DNA of 58,804 bases from an uncultured Prevotella sp. (GCA_945875635.1 CAMCLD010000011.1:1-58804); one strand, 5' to 3'; positions 41,358 through 49,145 are shown, counted from the stretch's first letter. Notes: generated by a model from the letters alone, not told the origin. Numbers and translations are program-made.

Positions 41358-41849
41358 ATGAAGAAATTATCTTTTTTTGCAGCGGTTATGTGTGTGGCAA
41401 TGGCGTTCACAGGCTGCAAGTCGAGTGAGAGTGCTTACAAGAAGGCCTACGACAAGGCAAAGGCAAACGAGGCTACGGAGGTTAGGACAGAGCCTGAGCA
41501 AACCTATGTGCCAGAGGTGACTCAGGTAGTGGAGACACCGGTTACACAGACACAGGTTGTTGACAATATGGACAATACACCTGTACGCCAGGAGGCTGTA
41601 TCGGTCGTTGATGGAGCAGGTCTCAAGAATTTCAGCGTCGTGGTAGGCTCCTTCTCTGTTAGGGCAAATGCAGAAGGTGTTCAGCAGCGTCTTAAGAGTG
41701 CGGGCTATCAGGCACAGTTGGCATATAACCAGGAACGCAATATGTACAGGGTTGTTGCAAGCACCTTCGACAGCAAGAACGATGCAGTGAACAGCCGTAA
41801 CCAGCTGCGTGCCACATATCCTGACGCATGGCTTCTATTTGCAAAATAG
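41358..41849 (+). CDS. SPOR-domain lipoprotein
   Basis: The 163-residue protein has a lipobox (AMAFTGC, lipidated Cys20), a Thr/Val/Glu/Pro-rich linker at residues about 30-85 and a SPOR domain (NFSVVVGSFSVRANAEGVQQ, then YRVVASTFDSKNDAV) at the end. SPOR domains bind denuded peptidoglycan at the division septum. The protein is probably held in the outer membrane with the SPOR domain in the periplasm. It precedes ruvX by nine bases. Confidence 0.87.
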   Translation: MKKLSFFAAVMCVAMAFTGCKSSESAYKKAYDKAKANEATEVRTEPEQTYVPEVTQVVETPVTQTQVVDNMDNTPVRQEAVSVVDGAGLKNFSVVVGSFSVRANAEGVQQRLKSAGYQAQLAYNQERNMYRVVASTFDSKNDAVNSRNQLRATYPDAWLLFAK

Positions 41850-41858
41850 AAGTTGACG

Positions 41859-42275
41859 ATGCGCATTCTATCGATAGACTTTGGACGTAAAAGGACTGGA
41901 CTTGCTGTTACCGACCCTCTCCAGATTATTGCGGGAGGGTTGGCAACGGTAGCTACATCCTCGTTGTTCGATTACCTCAAGGATTATATATCCAAAGAGG
42001 AAGTGGAAAAAATAGTCATTGGGGAACCTCGTAAGCCTAATGGCGAACCCAGTGAGAACTATGAGCGGGTAAGACAGTTTGTCAACAGGTGGAAAAAGGC
42101 TGTGCCTGCAGTTCCCATAGAATATTATGACGAACGCTTTACTTCCGTTCTTGCTCATCGTGCGATGATTGACGGGGGATTGAAGAAACAGGCAAGACGC
42201 AACAAGTCACTTGTCGATGAGATTAGTGCCACCATCATATTACAGGATTATATGGAGTCGCACCGAAGGATATAA
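41859..42275 (+). CDS. ruvX: RuvX/YqgF-family pre-16S rRNA nuclease
   Basis: The 138-residue protein has the RNase H-like YqgF fold: ILSIDFGRKRTGLAVTDPLQ with the catalytic Asp, IVIGEPRKPNGEPSENYERV, YYDERFTSVLAHRAM with the second acidic site, and KSLVDEISATIILQDYM at the end. The family processes the 5' end of 16S rRNA and was once called a Holliday junction resolvase. Start at 41859 (MRILSID) is favoured over a TTG two codons upstream. Next gene def. Confidence 0.92.
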   Translation: MRILSIDFGRKRTGLAVTDPLQIIAGGLATVATSSLFDYLKDYISKEEVEKIVIGEPRKPNGEPSENYERVRQFVNRWKKAVPAVPIEYYDERFTSVLAHRAMIDGGLKKQARRNKSLVDEISATIILQDYMESHRRI

Positions 42276-42300
42276 ACAACAGACGTAAAAAGAGAAGAAA

Positions 42301-42861
42301 GTGATACTACCAATATATACTTACGGACAACCCGTCTTGAGAAAAGTGGCAAAGGATATTCCGACAGATTATGAAGGACTGGAATCCTTCATTCAGGATA
42401 TGTATGACACTTTGGCAGATTCAGAAGGCATAGGTCTTGCAGCACCACAGGTAGGCAAAGACATAAGGGTTGTCGTCATAGACCTTGACGTAATATCTGA
42501 CGACCTGCCGGAATACAAAGGGTACAAAAAGGCATTTATAAATCCGCATATAGTTGAAGCTGATGACAGCAAGACAGAAACGATGGAGGAGGGGTGTCTT
42601 AGCGTGCCAGGTATTCATGAGAAAGTGACACGTCCTACTAAGATTCGGGTAACATATCTTGACGAGAAACTTCAGGAACATGACGAATGGGTAGAAGGAT
42701 ATCTTGCAAGAGTAATGCAGCATGAGTTCGACCACCTTGAGGGAAAGGTTTTTACTGACCGAATCTCTCCTTTTCGCAAGCAAATCATACAAAGCAAGCT
42801 AAAGGCCATCGTCTCGGGACGCTTCCGTTGCGGCTATCGCACAAAGGCAGCTTTAAAGTGA
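42301..42861 (+). CDS. def: Peptide deformylase
   Basis: It removes the formyl group from new proteins. The 186-residue protein has all three motifs: GIGLAAPQVG (43-52), EEGCLSVPG (97-105, metal ligand Cys99) and QHEFDHLEG (140-148, metal ligands His141 and His145, catalytic Glu142). The start is a GTG at 42301, the only start that gives ILPIYTYGQPVLRK, the normal N-terminus. It overlaps the TPR gene by four bases (GTGA). Confidence 0.95.
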   Translation: MILPIYTYGQPVLRKVAKDIPTDYEGLESFIQDMYDTLADSEGIGLAAPQVGKDIRVVVIDLDVISDDLPEYKGYKKAFINPHIVEADDSKTETMEEGCLSVPGIHEKVTRPTKIRVTYLDEKLQEHDEWVEGYLARVMQHEFDHLEGKVFTDRISPFRKQIIQSKLKAIVSGRFRCGYRTKAALK

Positions 42862-43493
42862 GAAAGAAAACAACGGTATTACATACAATCTACAAGTCAC
42901 TTCTCGTCATAGCTATGTTGCAAGTGCCTGCCGTTCATGTGGATGCACAATATAACATTAAGAAAATGATGGAGGAGGGTAGGCGCAACCTTGACCTGGG
43001 GTATTATGTGGTTTCCATGGAATTGTTTAGAAGGATTGTGGCTTTGAAGCCAAATCTATATGAGCCATGGTTCCTGATGGGGAAATCCAAGTTTCATCTG
43101 GAGGATTATGAGGGTGCCATAGAGAATTGTACCACGGCAATAAGTCTCAATCCGTTTGTGCCAGAGGTGGCAGACTTGCGTGGTTTGAGTAATATAAGGA
43201 TTGAGCAATACGAGAATGCAGCGAATGATTATTCTCTTGCCATTGAACTGCGTCCGGACAATCGTGAATATTGGTTCAACAGGGCATATTGTTACTACCA
43301 GCTTGGCAAGGATTCCATTGCCCTTGCTCAACTTAACTATATCATAAGCAGATGGCATGATTTCACACAGGCAAAGGCTATGCGACGGGAGATTCTAAGC
43401 GGTCGCAAACCAGTAATGCCTTCTCCAAAATGGAGAGATAAGTCAGAAGGAATCTATGGTGTCGGTATTGACAAGTGGAAACTACATAAGTAA
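42858..43493 (+). CDS. Exported tetratricopeptide-repeat protein
   Basis: The protein has about 211 residues when started at GTG 42858, which overlaps the def stop as GTGA. It has a hydrophobic signal segment (SLLVIAMLQVPAVHVDAQ) and at least three TPR units: YVVSMELFRRIVALKPNLYE, DYEGAIENCTTAISLNPFVP and YENAANDYSLAIELRPDN, plus a partial fourth. Relatives after def in other Bacteroidales are, as I recall, much longer (500 residues or more), so this may be a shortened version, although the ending KWRDKSEGIYGVGIDKWKLH shows no sign of a frameshift. TPR repeats bind protein partners. Role unknown. Confidence 0.78.
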   Translation: MRKKTTVLHTIYKSLLVIAMLQVPAVHVDAQYNIKKMMEEGRRNLDLGYYVVSMELFRRIVALKPNLYEPWFLMGKSKFHLEDYEGAIENCTTAISLNPFVPEVADLRGLSNIRIEQYENAANDYSLAIELRPDNREYWFNRAYCYYQLGKDSIALAQLNYIISRWHDFTQAKAMRREILSGRKPVMPSPKWRDKSEGIYGVGIDKWKLHK

Positions 43494-43498
43494 TAGCT

Positions 43499-43645
43499 AT
43501 GACATTCTTCCAAAGCTTCAGACAGTCAGACGAATCACGCAAGGATGAACTTGTACGTGTTATAGAGCATTCTGTCCAGAATCTTACATTACAGGAACTG
43601 GAGGCTCTTTATTACGATATGGTAACAAAAGACTATATCAGATAG
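43499..43645 (+). CDS. Small protein between the TPR and MATE genes
   Basis: A 48-codon frame, MTFFQSFRQSDESRKDELVR to the end EALYYDMVTKDYIR, fits exactly between the TPR stop (six bases before) and the MATE start (five bases after). It is acidic-basic and helical, with no signal or membrane segment. The tight fit and regular codon use support a real gene; I recognise no family. It is probably translated together with its neighbours. Confidence 0.6.
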   Translation: MTFFQSFRQSDESRKDELVRVIEHSVQNLTLQELEALYYDMVTKDYIR

Positions 43646-43650
43646 CTGAT

Positions 43651-44973
43651 ATGCATACACATGACAGGCAGATATTGAGCCTTGCTGTCCCAAGCATAGT
43701 GTCCAACATAACAGTTCCACTTCTCGGACTTGCTGATGTGGCTATCGTCGGTCACATCGGTAATGCCACACATATAGGAGCCATTGCCATTGGCTCCATG
43801 ATATTCAATGTGGTTTACTGGCTTTTTGGATTCCTCAGGATGGGAACAAGTGGAATGACATCCCAGTCATACGGAAGGCAGGATATGGATGGTTGCATAG
43901 ACATCTTTATAAGGTCAATAATGGTTGCCATGTCCGTGGCTGTTTCATTCCTTGTCTTTCAGCTTCCACTGCGCTCTCTGGCTATATGGCTCATGCAGAC
44001 ACCTTCTGACATACTTCCCATGGTGAAATGCTATTTCAACATTGTTATATGGGGAGCCCCAGCTATGCTTGGACTGTATGCTGTTACTGGATGGTACGTG
44101 GGAATGCAGAATACACGCATTCCCATGCTTGTAGCTGTCTTGCAGAATGTGGTCAACGTCATGTTGAGCCTGTTCTTCGTCTTCTTTATGGATATGGGCA
44201 TCATCGGTGTGGCAACAGGAACACTTGTGGCCCAGTGGAGCGGTTTCCTCCTTTCTCTTGCCCTTTTCTTCATTAATTATGCCTCTGTTGCAGGTCGTGG
44301 CACTACTAATCTGTTCAGACGTATCACAATGGCAGTAAATCGGGGGAGTGGAGTATGGAGACAGTTCTTCATGGTTAACAGAGACATCTTCCTGCGGACA
44401 TTGTTCCTTGTGGCGGTTAATATGTTCTTCACTTCGGCTGGAGCCTCACAGGGAGCTATGATACTTGCGGTCAACACTTTGCTGATGGTGCTGTTTACCC
44501 TCTTCTCCTATGTCATGGATGGATTTGCCTATGCGGGAGAAGCTTTGGCTGGAAGATACTATGGAGCCAAAGATTTGTTGTCGCTTCAAACTGTTGTGAG
44601 TCGTCTGTTTCGTTGGGGACTCATAATGGTTATAGTCTTTACCCTCGTTTATGTTATTGGTGGCAGTTCTTTCCTCTCACTGCTTACAGATGACAATGAG
44701 GTTGTAAGGGCTTCCAATCCATATATATATTGGGCTTTTGCCATACCTGCCGCTGGTGTTTCGGCATTTGTTTATGACGGAATATTCATAGGAATCACAG
44801 CTACGCAAGGAATGCTTCAATCATCTTTAGTGGCTACAGTCGTGTTTTTTGTTCTTTACCTCTTGCTGTTCCCGCTTTACGGCAACCATGCCCTGTGGTT
44901 CTCTTTCATTGTCTATCTGCTCATGCGAGGATTGGTGCAGCGTTACCTGTTTCATCATATGCCCATTTTGTAA
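43651..44973 (+). CDS. MATE-family efflux transporter
   Basis: The 440-residue inner-membrane protein has 12 predicted helices in two halves and the MATE starts LAVPSIVSNITVPLLGLADV and AIGSMIFNVVYWLFGFLRMG, with TSGMTSQSYGRQD near residue 67. It looks like the DinF-type subgroup common in Bacteroidetes, which uses H+ or Na+ to expel organic cations or oxidants. Substrate not predictable. It converges with the polysaccharide locus. Confidence 0.9.
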   Translation: MHTHDRQILSLAVPSIVSNITVPLLGLADVAIVGHIGNATHIGAIAIGSMIFNVVYWLFGFLRMGTSGMTSQSYGRQDMDGCIDIFIRSIMVAMSVAVSFLVFQLPLRSLAIWLMQTPSDILPMVKCYFNIVIWGAPAMLGLYAVTGWYVGMQNTRIPMLVAVLQNVVNVMLSLFFVFFMDMGIIGVATGTLVAQWSGFLLSLALFFINYASVAGRGTTNLFRRITMAVNRGSGVWRQFFMVNRDIFLRTLFLVAVNMFFTSAGASQGAMILAVNTLLMVLFTLFSYVMDGFAYAGEALAGRYYGAKDLLSLQTVVSRLFRWGLIMVIVFTLVYVIGGSSFLSLLTDDNEVVRASNPYIYWAFAIPAAGVSAFVYDGIFIGITATQGMLQSSLVATVVFFVLYLLLFPLYGNHALWFSFIVYLLMRGLVQRYLFHHMPIL

Positions 44974-45025
44974 ATGAACTAAAGTTTTTTGCCTCCCTCA
45001 CTTCATGAACTTTGCCATAACAAAC

Positions 45026-45058
45026 TGTGGAACTTTCCACAACATCTTTTCTATTTTT
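45026..45058 (+). terminator. Weak hairpin between convergent genes
   Basis: TGTGGA (45026-45031) pairs with TCCACA (45036-45041), loop ACTT, followed by ACATCTTTTCTATTTTT. Probably ends the MATE transcript. Confidence 0.5.
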
Positions 45059-45098
45059 GTGAGAGTAACATGTTTGAATCCATGTGACGAATAGACTC

Positions 45099-46268
45099 TT
45101 ATGTCTTCTTATTGTTCTTCATTCTCCAGAAAAAGTGCCATGTTCTGAATATCGGCTCACTCAAAGCCTCGGCAGGATAATATCTCAGAAGACGAGCGTC
45201 ACGATACAGGCGCAGGAGGTTGTGCCCCAATGCCCCATGCTTAAAGTCTTTGCCGTCATAGCTGTCACGTCCCCAGACATGCCGTTCGTCATAATGTCCA
45301 AAATTGCCTCCGTTCAAGATGTCATCAAGAAGCATTTGCCCTCTCTTTGCATCCATAGGTGCAATCATCTTACCTTTTGGCATTCCCATGACCTTATGTA
45401 ACACATACATCATTGCCCCTGCAAATTTCCACAATCCAAGATGCTTTAACTCACGGTCTAAGGCTATGGAATTCTTCACTCTTCGTTCTTCACTCTTCAC
45501 TAAGACAAAGTAGTAATCCACGACCTGCCTCAGCCCTACACCCTCATAGAAATAATGGTGGTAAAGATGATAAAGCTGATACACGATATTGAAGGTATGT
45601 GTTGGGACTGCAACAAGACCAACATCATTAGGCAATTCCACCATATTGCTGCATTGCAAACCGGCATTCTGCTTCAACCATCTTTGCAGTCTCCTGTTAT
45701 ATACGAAGTTTGCCATAAAGCCGGGAGTAAAATGCAGCTCCACTGTAATGCCATTCATCGTAAGCCCTATGTGATTGAGGCTCTCGTCATCCACATTGCC
45801 ATTAGTCTTCTGCACAAGCGAGCTGGCGAGGCCGCGGATCTCTTCGCGAGAGGCATTCACCCATACATCCACATCACCAGGCATTCTTATCAACGGATTA
45901 GGATACATCACGGCATTTCCTTGTCCCTTCAATATACAACAAGGAAGCCCTGCGGCCTTCACCATATTATATATAGCCACCGTAGCCTCGTTCAATACAT
46001 TGTTTGACTGCTTGATTTTCTGGCTCATGGCAACCCAATGCATCAGCAGGTCAAAACTTGGCGCAGTCTGCTTTGGCAGTTTCCTGACGCCATCAAAGAC
46101 AACTCCGACAAGAGTCTGCTTCTTGGCAAACTCATAAAACGCCCACCAATCGAAGTCCTTCAATGCAGACCCGTCAAGAAACTCCTTGCCCTCGTAAATG
46201 CCCAAGGAGAATTGGATAAAACGGAAATAAATATCTGTCATGCTATGTTGCAATTCGTCACCAATCAT
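45099..46268 (-). CDS. Nucleotidyltransferase-fold protein (NTP_transf_5 type)
   Basis: The 389-residue protein belongs to the putative nucleotidyltransferase family often found in capsule loci. Its core is at residues about 105-140: PCCILKGQGNAVMYPNPLIR then MPGDVDVWV, where GDVDVW is the metal-binding pair, and HIGLTMNGITVELHF supplies the third acidic strand. The substrate is unknown. An insertion VKSEERRVKNS at residues about 252-262 is encoded by a short repeated DNA pattern (45470-45505). A 38-base copy of its 3' end is found at 48411-48448. Start at 46268 or at 46241 (MTDIYFRF). Confidence 0.75.
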   Translation of the reverse strand: MIGDELQHSMTDIYFRFIQFSLGIYEGKEFLDGSALKDFDWWAFYEFAKKQTLVGVVFDGVRKLPKQTAPSFDLLMHWVAMSQKIKQSNNVLNEATVAIYNMVKAAGLPCCILKGQGNAVMYPNPLIRMPGDVDVWVNASREEIRGLASSLVQKTNGNVDDESLNHIGLTMNGITVELHFTPGFMANFVYNRRLQRWLKQNAGLQCSNMVELPNDVGLVAVPTHTFNIVYQLYHLYHHYFYEGVGLRQVVDYYFVLVKSEERRVKNSIALDRELKHLGLWKFAGAMMYVLHKVMGMPKGKMIAPMDAKRGQMLLDDILNGGNFGHYDERHVWGRDSYDGKDFKHGALGHNLLRLYRDARLLRYYPAEALSEPIFRTWHFFWRMKNNKKT

Positions 46269-47051
46269 TCAGCATTTCTCTTTCATCATGTTCCAAAGGA
46301 ACAACGTATTGCCAATGATGTATCGGCGCCACATGCGCTTCGGCTCCTTGAGCAGTCGGTATAGCCACTCCAGCCCGTTACGCTGCCACCACAGCGGTGC
46401 ACGCTCCACGGTGCCGGCGAAGAAATCGAACACTGCTCCGATGGTGCCCACATGACAGTGGATATTCAGTTCATCCCAATGCGAATAGGTCCACTTCTCC
46501 TGCTTCGGCGCTGTCATGCCAATCCACAGAAGGTCAGGATCTGCGGCATTGATGGCATCAACGATAGCCCTGTTGTCCTCATCCGAGAACTCCGGCTTGT
46601 ATGGCGGAGAATACGTCACCACCTTCAAGTGAGGATACACCTCAGCCGCCCGCTTCACAATCAGGTCGAGCACCTTCTGCGAGCTGCCCATGAACATCAC
46701 GGTTTTCTTCGCCTCCGTGGCTCCGCGGGCATCATCAGACTGCTCCCCTCCAGCCCCATGACACATGGCGCCAAGCTTCTCCAGGCGGTTCATTTCAAAC
46801 TCGAAAAGATCCCATCCTGCTATACGCTCCTTGGGCAAGCTCTTCGCCTTTATCCATCGGCAGGCCTTCACTATGCTCACCCCGTCAGGAATAAGCACAT
46901 CACCGTTTGTCAGTGCCTCAGCAAAGAGCGAGTCCTTGCGTGCCGTATTATAAGAATGGGCATTTATCGTGTTGATAAGCAACTTGCCCTCTGGCAGCGA
47001 GGCAAGCTCCGCCTTGCTGCCTAAAATATCTAATTTTTTTAATCGAAACAT
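46269..47051 (-). CDS. WecG/TagA/CpsF-family glycosyltransferase
   Basis: The 260-residue protein transfers an N-acetylmannosaminuronyl-type or related sugar to a lipid-linked intermediate during surface polysaccharide assembly. Typical motifs: LLINTINAHSYNTARKD, VLIPDGVSIVKACRWI, ERIAGWDLF, VVTYSPPYKPEFSDED, LLWIGMTAPKQEKW, CHVGTIGAVFDFFAGTVERAP and the end WLYRLLKEPKRMWRRY. An unusual insert, GAGGEQSDDARGATEAKK, sits near residue 120 between core strands. The frame continues upstream into the 5' piece of another glycosyltransferase; I set the start at MFRLKKLD (47051), which is where homology begins. It ends directly against the nucleotidyltransferase gene. Confidence 0.82.
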   Translation of the reverse strand: MFRLKKLDILGSKAELASLPEGKLLINTINAHSYNTARKDSLFAEALTNGDVLIPDGVSIVKACRWIKAKSLPKERIAGWDLFEFEMNRLEKLGAMCHGAGGEQSDDARGATEAKKTVMFMGSSQKVLDLIVKRAAEVYPHLKVVTYSPPYKPEFSDEDNRAIVDAINAADPDLLWIGMTAPKQEKWTYSHWDELNIHCHVGTIGAVFDFFAGTVERAPLWWQRNGLEWLYRLLKEPKRMWRRYIIGNTLFLWNMMKEKC

Positions 47052-47252
47052 ATCTGTATTAAAAATCAAATCCAAGAGTTTCCTCATCCCCACCTTCCCG
47101 AAGTCCTGCAAGTTCTTCGCAGTAGTCAGGTTGATGTAATGACAATCAAACTCCCCATTTATCAGCTTGCTGTCGTGGATATACTACCCCACCATTGCAG
47201 CTCCATGCACAGGCGGAGGCATATACATGACAAAAAGTATCTTCGGTTTCAT
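47052..47252 (-). pseudogene. 5' fragment of a GT4 glycosyltransferase, joined to the WecG-type gene
   Basis: On the minus strand ATG at 47252 opens MKPKILFVMYMPPPVHGAAM, a classic N-terminus of family 4 glycosyltransferases, but TAG replaces a Gln-type codon after 22 residues (47184-47186). The same frame resumes with YIHDSKLINGEFDCHYINLT and TAKNLQDFGKVGMRKLLDLI, then runs in frame into the WecG-type gene. The rest of the GT4 gene is gone. It looks like a recombination scar. Confidence 0.75.
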
Positions 47253-47261
47253 AATCAAAAT

Positions 47262-48248
47262 CTACTCAAACTCTTTCATAATATACCAATAATACCCCCT
47301 CGGATTCCTACTCACTTCCCCGACTTTTCTGTAATTCAATTTATGAATACTCACATGATCAATCAGATCCTGCCATTGCTCCTGATGGAAAGTACGCCCC
47401 AAGGCAGCACCCAAGAGAATACTGTGATAACTGTTCTCACGAGGCATCCGAGCCTCAACCATCGGAAACTCACGGAGAGACAAACCCAGGAATAAGTGAA
47501 AAATATAATAATCCACCAGACAGTTATAATCCTTCCAATAAGCAAGGAGCATATCAAAGATAGAAGAAACAATGATTTGGTTAGGCACAGCAGCAATAAA
47601 CCAGTTAGACAACCCCACAGGAGCCATAACCCCACGCTTGAAGTAGCGGAACACCGTCAGTTCACTCTGCATAATTTTATCCCATCTCTCCTGCAGCTTC
47701 TCATTCCCAAAACCAGAACAGAACACCGTAGCATCCATCCAAACACCACCATACTTCTGCAAAACCGACAGGCGGAGCAAATCGCTGAAAGAAGCAGCCG
47801 GAATCAAACCCTTCTTATATTTCCTGACAATATACTCAGGCAGTTCAATCCATTGCTGGTAATTACTGAGATCAAAGACCCTGAACTCATAATCCGGCAG
47901 ATGCTTCCTTTGCGAAGCCAAGCACACCTTCACCAAATCAGGAGCCTGGTCGATACCCTGCAGCCAAGAGAACCAGACAATCTTCGGAACACCCTCATCA
48001 TTCCGAGCCGGATGATCCACATACCTCTCCTTCTTCTCATCCAAGATATGACGATACTTCCGAATCAGAATCCTATCCACCTTTTCAGTAATCACAGGAT
48101 AAGCGGTTTTCAAGGACCTCCCCTTCAAGGCACAGCGTATCAAGGCACAGACACCCGTCCACAACACCCCCATACGGACATATTGCCACACGAGCCTCCA
48201 TCCACCAAACTGACGAAAGCGAGTAATCAGTCTATCAAAATCTACCAT
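47262..48248 (-). CDS. Capsular polysaccharide synthesis glycosyltransferase (Caps_synth type)
   Basis: The 328-residue protein has the GT32-like core of capsule sugar transferases: VPKIVWFSWLQGIDQAP, YEFRVFDLSNYQQW, PAASFSDLLRLSVLQKYGGV followed by WMDATVF, in which the Asp is the short DXD-like metal site. The N-terminal 90 residues include a hydrophobic segment (LVWQYVRMGVLWTGVCALIR) that may anchor it to the membrane. It is part of the minus-strand polysaccharide operon. Its ATG overlaps the stop codon of an acyltransferase remnant, as would be expected if an intact acyltransferase gene once preceded it. Confidence 0.82.
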   Translation of the reverse strand: MVDFDRLITRFRQFGGWRLVWQYVRMGVLWTGVCALIRCALKGRSLKTAYPVITEKVDRILIRKYRHILDEKKERYVDHPARNDEGVPKIVWFSWLQGIDQAPDLVKVCLASQRKHLPDYEFRVFDLSNYQQWIELPEYIVRKYKKGLIPAASFSDLLRLSVLQKYGGVWMDATVFCSGFGNEKLQERWDKIMQSELTVFRYFKRGVMAPVGLSNWFIAAVPNQIIVSSIFDMLLAYWKDYNCLVDYYIFHLFLGLSLREFPMVEARMPRENSYHSILLGAALGRTFHQEQWQDLIDHVSIHKLNYRKVGEVSRNPRGYYWYIMKEFE

Positions 48249-48346
48249 TTACAACCACACAATTTATGATAAACACACCATATAATATAAACAGCAAGAG
48301 AAAAAACAAAGCCATAGATGATACATAATCATCAATACCAAGGCAA
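48249..48346 (-). pseudogene. Acyltransferase remnant with internal deletion
   Basis: The minus strand contains ALVLMIM-HLW from the N-terminal part and, just afterwards, YIIWCVYHKLCGCKW and TAG from the C-terminal end of the acyltransferase at 49577-50530. DNA identity is high at both pieces (48246-48296 against 49575-49636; 48313-48346 against 50439-50470). About 800 bases between them are missing. Confidence 0.85.
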
Positions 48347-48410
48347 ATATATTACTAATCAAGGAGATTTCATGTATATACAAAGTTTCTTCTCTGTATT
48401 TTGTTATTTC

Positions 48411-48448
48411 TTGTTCTTCATTCTACAGAAGAAGTGCCATGTTCTGAA
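48411..48448 (-). pseudogene. 3'-end fragment of a nucleotidyltransferase gene
   Basis: These 38 bases match the 3' end of the nucleotidyltransferase gene (45112-45149) with two mismatches and would encode FRTWHFFCRMKNK. The fragment is now the last part of the toxin reading frame in another frame. Confidence 0.75.
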
Positions 48449-48778
48449 GATAAGTTTTTAATCAAGAATTCAATAAATTCATCCTTGACATTAGAGATTT
48501 CTCCCTTGTCATAGATTGTAAGAAGAGTTACATTTATACCGTCCTCACTAACTTTTACATTAAGAGTTAGGATTCTTGCACCACCGCTTTTGCCTTTACC
48601 CTTGTCAGCAATGGCCATTCTTATCTTACGAATGCACCACCAAGGTCATCTCCAACAAGAGGATTCTTATAAATTTCATCTAACCAAGCATTATAGTCAG
48701 TCTTCAATGAATGATATTTTTTAGCCAAACGTTTAACTGTCTCTTAAACTCAGGGCCATATTCAATATGTACATTCAT
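48418..48778 (-). pseudogene. RelE/ParE-family toxin, two frameshifts
   Basis: From ATG 48778 the minus strand encodes MNVHIEYGPEFKRQ, then a frameshift near 48735, VKRLAKKYHSLKTDYNAWLD and EIYKNPLVGDDLGGAFV, a second frameshift near 48626, then IRMAIADKGKGKSGGARI and VTLLTIYDKGEISNVKDEFI. Put together this is a complete RelE/ParE-type toxin with the KSGGAR core. The last ten codons (SSEHGTSSVE) come from the fused nucleotidyltransferase fragment. The first ATG lies one base after the antitoxin stop. As read it cannot make an active toxin; read errors could mimic this, but two separate shifts argue for decay. Confidence 0.75.
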
Positions 48779-48779
48779 G

Positions 48780-49031
48780 TCAATCCTCCATTTCTAAATC
48801 TTTTAATAAATCCCTTGCATCAGGTAGTTTTCTTCCTTCCAACTTAGCAAGTTTCACTTCCTGCAAAGCTCTTGTCAAACTTTCCTTCACAAAAGCTTGC
48901 TGCTTCTGTGTTTTTGTCAAGATTGGTTCTTTTACAACCGTAGTTGACACAACACCACGAAGCATATTAATAGCCTTACGAATGTTTTGCAGAGGCTGGT
49001 TTGAATCTACCGTTACTAATATCTGTTCCAT
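48780..49031 (-). CDS. Antitoxin of the RelE/ParE-type pair
   Basis: The 83-residue protein is intact. It has a short beta/helix N-terminus (ILVTVDSNQPLQNIRKAINM) and a charged helical C-terminus (SLTRALQEVKLAKLEGRKLP, ARDLLKDLEMED) that would wrap around the toxin, as in many type II antitoxins of Bacteroidetes. It lies directly upstream of the toxin pseudogene with one base between stop and start, the usual order. With a dead toxin it may be a leftover or may neutralise a related toxin elsewhere. A TATCTTTG box on the minus strand at 49144-49137 may be its promoter. Confidence 0.72.
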   Translation of the reverse strand: MEQILVTVDSNQPLQNIRKAINMLRGVVSTTVVKEPILTKTQKQQAFVKESLTRALQEVKLAKLEGRKLPDARDLLKDLEMED

Positions 49032-49067
49032 AATCTTCTCCTTTTAAACGTTTAAAGTCTTTTTGAC

Positions 49068-49145
49068 TATGCAAAGATTGTGCAAATCGAACGCAATGAA
49101 GCCCGCTTCAATTGCTGAGATGCCGCCAATCTTACGCAAAGATAC
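49068..49145. repeat. Dispersed intergenic repeat, copy 2
   Basis: Same design as 10461-10545: TATGCAAAGATTGTGCAAAT at one end, ATGCCGCCAATCTTACGCAA and AGATAC at the other. It precedes the antitoxin gene and carries a TATCTTTG box toward it. Confidence 0.6.

Noticed and set aside
46452..47024. 190-codon plus-strand frame
   Set aside because: Antisense of the WecG-type gene.
47496..48269. 257-codon plus-strand frame
   Set aside because: It is the antisense of the Caps_synth gene and has no signature of its own.
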